DNA of 64,000 bases from Idiomarinaceae bacterium HL-53 (GTDB lineage: Bacteria > Pseudomonadota > Gammaproteobacteria > Enterobacterales > Alteromonadaceae): assembly GCA_001458075.1 (NCBI GenBank), contig LN899469.1, positions 868,001 to 932,000 of the forward strand, in the 5' to 3' direction. The translations under genes and the position numbers were made by a program. Positions 61,043-64,000 of the stretch are shown here, in pieces. The notes beneath the pieces are model-generated. The model was not told the DNA's origin. It searched no databases and saw only the letters and a program-made list of their open reading frames with translations. Positions within the stretch are counted from its first letter, which is position 1; each line of letters begins with the position of its first letter.

Positions 61043-63253
61043 GTGACATTGTCTGCCAGTCATCACAGATATGTTTCCGTTGCGTTGCCTGTTCCACTTC
61101 GGCAAACCTTCGATTACGTGTTACCAGGCCATCTTCCCGAACCTCTTGTGGGCGGGCGTGTGCATGTGCCATTTGGGCAGCGAAAATTGATCGGTTTTGT
61201 GTTGGCGGTGAAAGACACCGCGGAAGTCGATAGCGCTTTACTCAAAACGGTAGAGGCCGTGATTGATGACACACCACTCTGGCCCGAGTCGTTGTGGGAA
61301 ATGTTACATTGGGCTGCGAAATATTATCACCATCCACTAGGCGATGTGCTCCAACACGCCGCACCGGCACTGGTTCGTCAGGGGCAAATGCCGCGCTATG
61401 AAACGACGACGCAATACTCTCTTACCCCTGAGGGTGAAGCCATTTCTTTACATGAATTAAAGCGAGCGCCGCAGCAACAAAAGCTCCTAGCGGCATTGCA
61501 AAAAGCACCTATGACGGCAGCTGCTGTGCGCGCGCAAGACATTCCGACTGCCACGGTAAAAACGTTATTAGACAAAGGCTGGGTAGCGGCGACGGCGTTG
61601 AGTAATGCGCCCGGCGACTGGCTCTGCGAGGGTGCGAACGCGCCGCTGCGTTTAAATACGGAGCAAGCTGTGGTGGTGGCAGCTATCAATAAAGCGATTG
61701 CCGCTCATGAGCCGAAGGTATGGCTCCTCGAGGGGGTCACGGGCAGTGGTAAAACTGAAGTTTACCTGCAGGCGATGGAGCCGGTTCTCAAACGTGGTGA
61801 ACAAGTCTTGGTATTGGTGCCAGAAATTGGGTTGACACCACAAACTATCCGGCGCTTTTCTCGCCGCTTCGATGTGCCTATCGTTGTTCTCCACTCTCAA
61901 TTAACGGATAGTGAGCGCTTAAATTCATGGTTGCAGGCAAAAGATGGGAAGGCTGCCATTATTATTGGTACACGCTCCGCAATTTTTACGCCTTGCCGTA
62001 AAATTGGACTCATGATTATTGATGAGGAGCATGACACCTCATTCAAGCAACAAGATGGCTTTCGTTACAATGCGCGAGATTTGGCGGTTAAACGTGCACA
62101 TCAAGAGCAGTTTGGACTTATTTTAGGTTCCGCAACCCCCTCTTTAGAAAGCTTGGCGAATGTGAAAGCGGGTCGTTACCATCATGTGGAACTAACTCGC
62201 CGAGCCGGCGGTGCTGAGCTTGCGAAGCAGCATGTTATCGACCTGAAGCAACAGCGCATGCATCAAGGCATGTCGGATCAATTACTCACGTTAATGGCAC
62301 GGCACTTACAAGCGGGAAATCAAGTGCTCTTGTTCTTAAATCGCCGTGGCTATGCCAGTGCACTGCTCTGCCATGAATGTGGATGGGTAAGTGACTGTAA
62401 TCGATGCGAAGCGAATATGACTTTGCACCAACAAAGCCATACCTTGCAATGCCACCATTGTGGTTCACAACGCAGCGTTCCACGACAGTGTCAGCACTGT
62501 GGAAGTACACAGCTCATTTCACAAGGCTTAGGAACAGAGCAATTAGAAGAGGCGCTAGGTAAACAGTTTCCAGGTTATGCAGTGTTGCGGATCGACCGCG
62601 ATAGCACCCGTCGAAAGGGCCAATTAGAAACTGCACTAGATGCTGCCACTAAAGGTGAGTTTCCAATTCTTCTCGGTACGCAAATGGTTGCCAAAGGGCA
62701 TCATTTCCCAAATGTCACACTGGTCGCGTTACTCGATGTAGACGGCGCACTCTATAGTTCTGATTTTCGCGCACCCGAGCGCTTAGCGCAGCTGTATGTG
62801 CAAGTCTCAGGGCGAGCGGGGCGTGCAGAAAAGCCGGGCACGGTGGTGCTACAAACTCATCACCCTGAACATACCTTAATTCAAGAATTGGTGAATAATG
62901 GCTACGGGCATTTCGCAAAAGCCGCGATAGAAGAGCGAGAAGTTGCACTTTTACCACCCTTTTCAGCCATGGCGCTACTCCGCGCTGAGGCAACCTCGCA
63001 GCAGGCGGCCGAGGGATTATTAAGCGCTATGGTGCCTCATTTCGAATCCTACCCCGACGTAGCTGTGATGGGGCCGGTGCCAGCGCCCCTAGGAAGGCGT
63101 GCTGGAAAGTATCGGTTTCAATTAATCGTGCACGCGCAACAGCGTGGTCCTTTGCACCATTGTTTGCACAACTTACTGCCTTACTTCGAGAAATTACCGG
63201 AAACACGAAAAGCACGTTGGTCACTTGATATCGATCCGCAAGATTTTGCTTGA
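61043..63253 (+). CDS. priA: Primosomal helicase PriA
   Basis: 736 residues from a GTG start (VSVALPVPLRQTFDYVLPG is the family N terminus). Restarts stalled replication forks by loading DnaB. N-terminal 3'-DNA-binding domain, Walker A GVTGSGKTEVYLQ at about 233-245, DEEH box in MIIDEEHDTSFKQQDG, LGSATPSLESL, a zinc-binding insert with paired cysteines (CHECGWVSDCNRC; CHHCGS; CQHCGS), and QVSGRAGRAEKPG. The 276-bp gap to rpmE holds the rpmE leader and no small gene. Confidence 0.97.
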   Translation: MTLSASHHRYVSVALPVPLRQTFDYVLPGHLPEPLVGGRVHVPFGQRKLIGFVLAVKDTAEVDSALLKTVEAVIDDTPLWPESLWEMLHWAAKYYHHPLGDVLQHAAPALVRQGQMPRYETTTQYSLTPEGEAISLHELKRAPQQQKLLAALQKAPMTAAAVRAQDIPTATVKTLLDKGWVAATALSNAPGDWLCEGANAPLRLNTEQAVVVAAINKAIAAHEPKVWLLEGVTGSGKTEVYLQAMEPVLKRGEQVLVLVPEIGLTPQTIRRFSRRFDVPIVVLHSQLTDSERLNSWLQAKDGKAAIIIGTRSAIFTPCRKIGLMIIDEEHDTSFKQQDGFRYNARDLAVKRAHQEQFGLILGSATPSLESLANVKAGRYHHVELTRRAGGAELAKQHVIDLKQQRMHQGMSDQLLTLMARHLQAGNQVLLFLNRRGYASALLCHECGWVSDCNRCEANMTLHQQSHTLQCHHCGSQRSVPRQCQHCGSTQLISQGLGTEQLEEALGKQFPGYAVLRIDRDSTRRKGQLETALDAATKGEFPILLGTQMVAKGHHFPNVTLVALLDVDGALYSSDFRAPERLAQLYVQVSGRAGRAEKPGTVVLQTHHPEHTLIQELVNNGYGHFAKAAIEEREVALLPPFSAMALLRAEATSQQAAEGLLSAMVPHFESYPDVAVMGPVPAPLGRRAGKYRFQLIVHAQQRGPLHHCLHNLLPYFEKLPETRKARWSLDIDPQDFA

Positions 63254-63336
63254 ATCAGCGGTTTTTTTTGCAGCGCTGAACGATTAAACTAAGCGACCAT
63301 TTTGAATCATTATGTAATTGAGGTTTGGCTTTCGCC

Positions 63337-64000
63337 ATGAAAGAACACATTGAATCCCTTCTCGCGCAGGCGCTTGCGCAATTAAAAACTGATGGCACTT
63401 TGCCTGTGGAGTTAGAGGCACGCATTCAGTTAGATCGCCCGCGTGATAAGAGTCATGGTGACTTCGCTACGAACCTCGCACTCATGCTTGCGAAGCCCGC
63501 AAAGCAGAATCCTCGAGCGTTAGCAGAAGCGCTCGTTGCGGCAATTCCAGAGAATACGTGGCTTGCTAAATGCGAAATTGCAGGGCCGGGTTTTATTAAT
63601 TTCACGCTAAACCGCGCACAATTGATCGCTCAGCTCGAGCGTGCTTGGAGCGACGAAAAACTTGGTGTCGACGTAGCCGAGCAACCTGAAACAGTCGTGA
63701 TCGACTACTCATCTCCTAACCTTGCCAAAGAAATGCACGTGGGTCATTTGCGTTCGACCATTATCGGTGACGCAGTCGCGCGCGTCTTGGAGTTGCAGGG
63801 TCACAAAGTGGTTCGTCAGAATCATGTGGGCGACTGGGGTACTCAATTCGGAATGCTGCTGGCGCACATGGAAGACGAGATGCGAGATCAAGCGGCAGCC
63901 AGATTGCAGTTATCAGATTTGGAAACTTTTTATAAGGCAGCAAAGAAGCGCTTCGACGACGAAGCAGGCTTTGCAGACCGCGCACGCAATTTAGTCGTGA
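63337..64000 (+). CDS. argS: Arginyl-tRNA synthetase (N-terminal part)
   Basis: Starts [16 protein letters not shown] and runs off the right edge after about 221 codons. The N-terminal Add-1 domain ([20 protein letters not shown]) and the class I HIGH signature in [21 protein letters not shown], then [13 protein letters not shown], identify ArgS, which charges tRNA-Arg. argS after priA is a conserved order. Confidence 0.97.
   Translation, partial: MKEHIESLLAQALAQLKTDGTLPVELEARIQLDRPRDKSHGDFATNLALMLAKPAKQNPRALAEALVAAIPENTWLAKCEIAGPGFINFTLNRAQLIAQLERAWSDEKLGVDVAEQPETVVIDYSSPNLAKEMHVGHLRSTIIGDAVARVLELQGHKVVRQNHVGDWGTQFGMLLAHMEDEMRDQAAARLQLSDLETFYKAAKKRFDDEAGFADRARNLVV

Noticed and set aside
60942-61172. 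76-codon minus-strand ORF across the priA start
   Set aside because: It covers the strongly predicted priA N terminus and the rpmE promoter, and looks like a shadow.
1-64000. CRISPR arrays, tRNA/rRNA genes, insertion sequences, prophage or an obvious defence system
   Set aside because: None was recognisable on either strand; the repeats found are single local inverted or direct pairs.

Overview
The window is a continuous piece of gammaproteobacterial chromosome. Gene content, gene order and protein style point to a marine Alteromonadales member, most likely the Idiomarinaceae (Idiomarina, Pseudidiomarina or Aliidiomarina). That placement is inferred from recognisable protein families and synteny, not from a database search. 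I see no rRNA, tRNA, CRISPR array, insertion sequence or prophage.

Left part (1-15.1 kb): a leftward operon runs DUF2914 protein, hemC, a fused hemD-hemX, hemY, tamA (tamA is cut by the window edge). Facing away from it is lptM-lysA-dapF-DUF484-xerC-yigB-uvrD, then rarD and yigI on the minus strand and recQ on the plus strand. This is close to the E. coli hem/dapF/xerC/uvrD/rarD/yigI/recQ neighbourhood, but cyaA and cyaY are not in their usual place.

Middle part (15.1-45.6 kb): more accessory in character. It holds a large Oar-like TonB-dependent receptor converging on a tricorn-like periplasmic peptidase, small membrane proteins, and a CrbS/CrbR-type acetate two-component system (transporter-like hybrid kinase plus LuxR-type regulator). 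A second TonB receptor is divergent from a permease, acyl-CoA ligase and exported MetX-like hydrolase operon. An AraC regulator is divergent from a five-gene overlapping operon (flavin monooxygenase, SBF transporter, epimerase, SDR, TauE/SafE). After these come the wreck of an Rhs-type gene, a 41-codon membrane protein behind an FNR-type promoter, an HI0933-family flavoprotein, a Sel1-like repeat protein and a YfcC carrier.

Right part (45.6-64 kb): conserved housekeeping. It has dam-elaA-rsmJ converging on damX-aroB-aroK, then mrcA (PBP1A), metL and metJ divergent around a Met-box operator, a short malic enzyme, a methyltransferase, rpmE, priA and the start of argS. In many relatives pilMNOPQ lies between aroK and mrcA. 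Here that slot holds one 355-codon ORF that looks like a condensed PilM/PilN/PilP remnant with no secretin, and I consider it the most unusual item in the window. Other items worth a look are a structured 200-bp intergenic region after the MetX-like gene, a long structured rpmE leader, the FNR-controlled microprotein, and the two uptake/catabolism clusters of unknown substrate.
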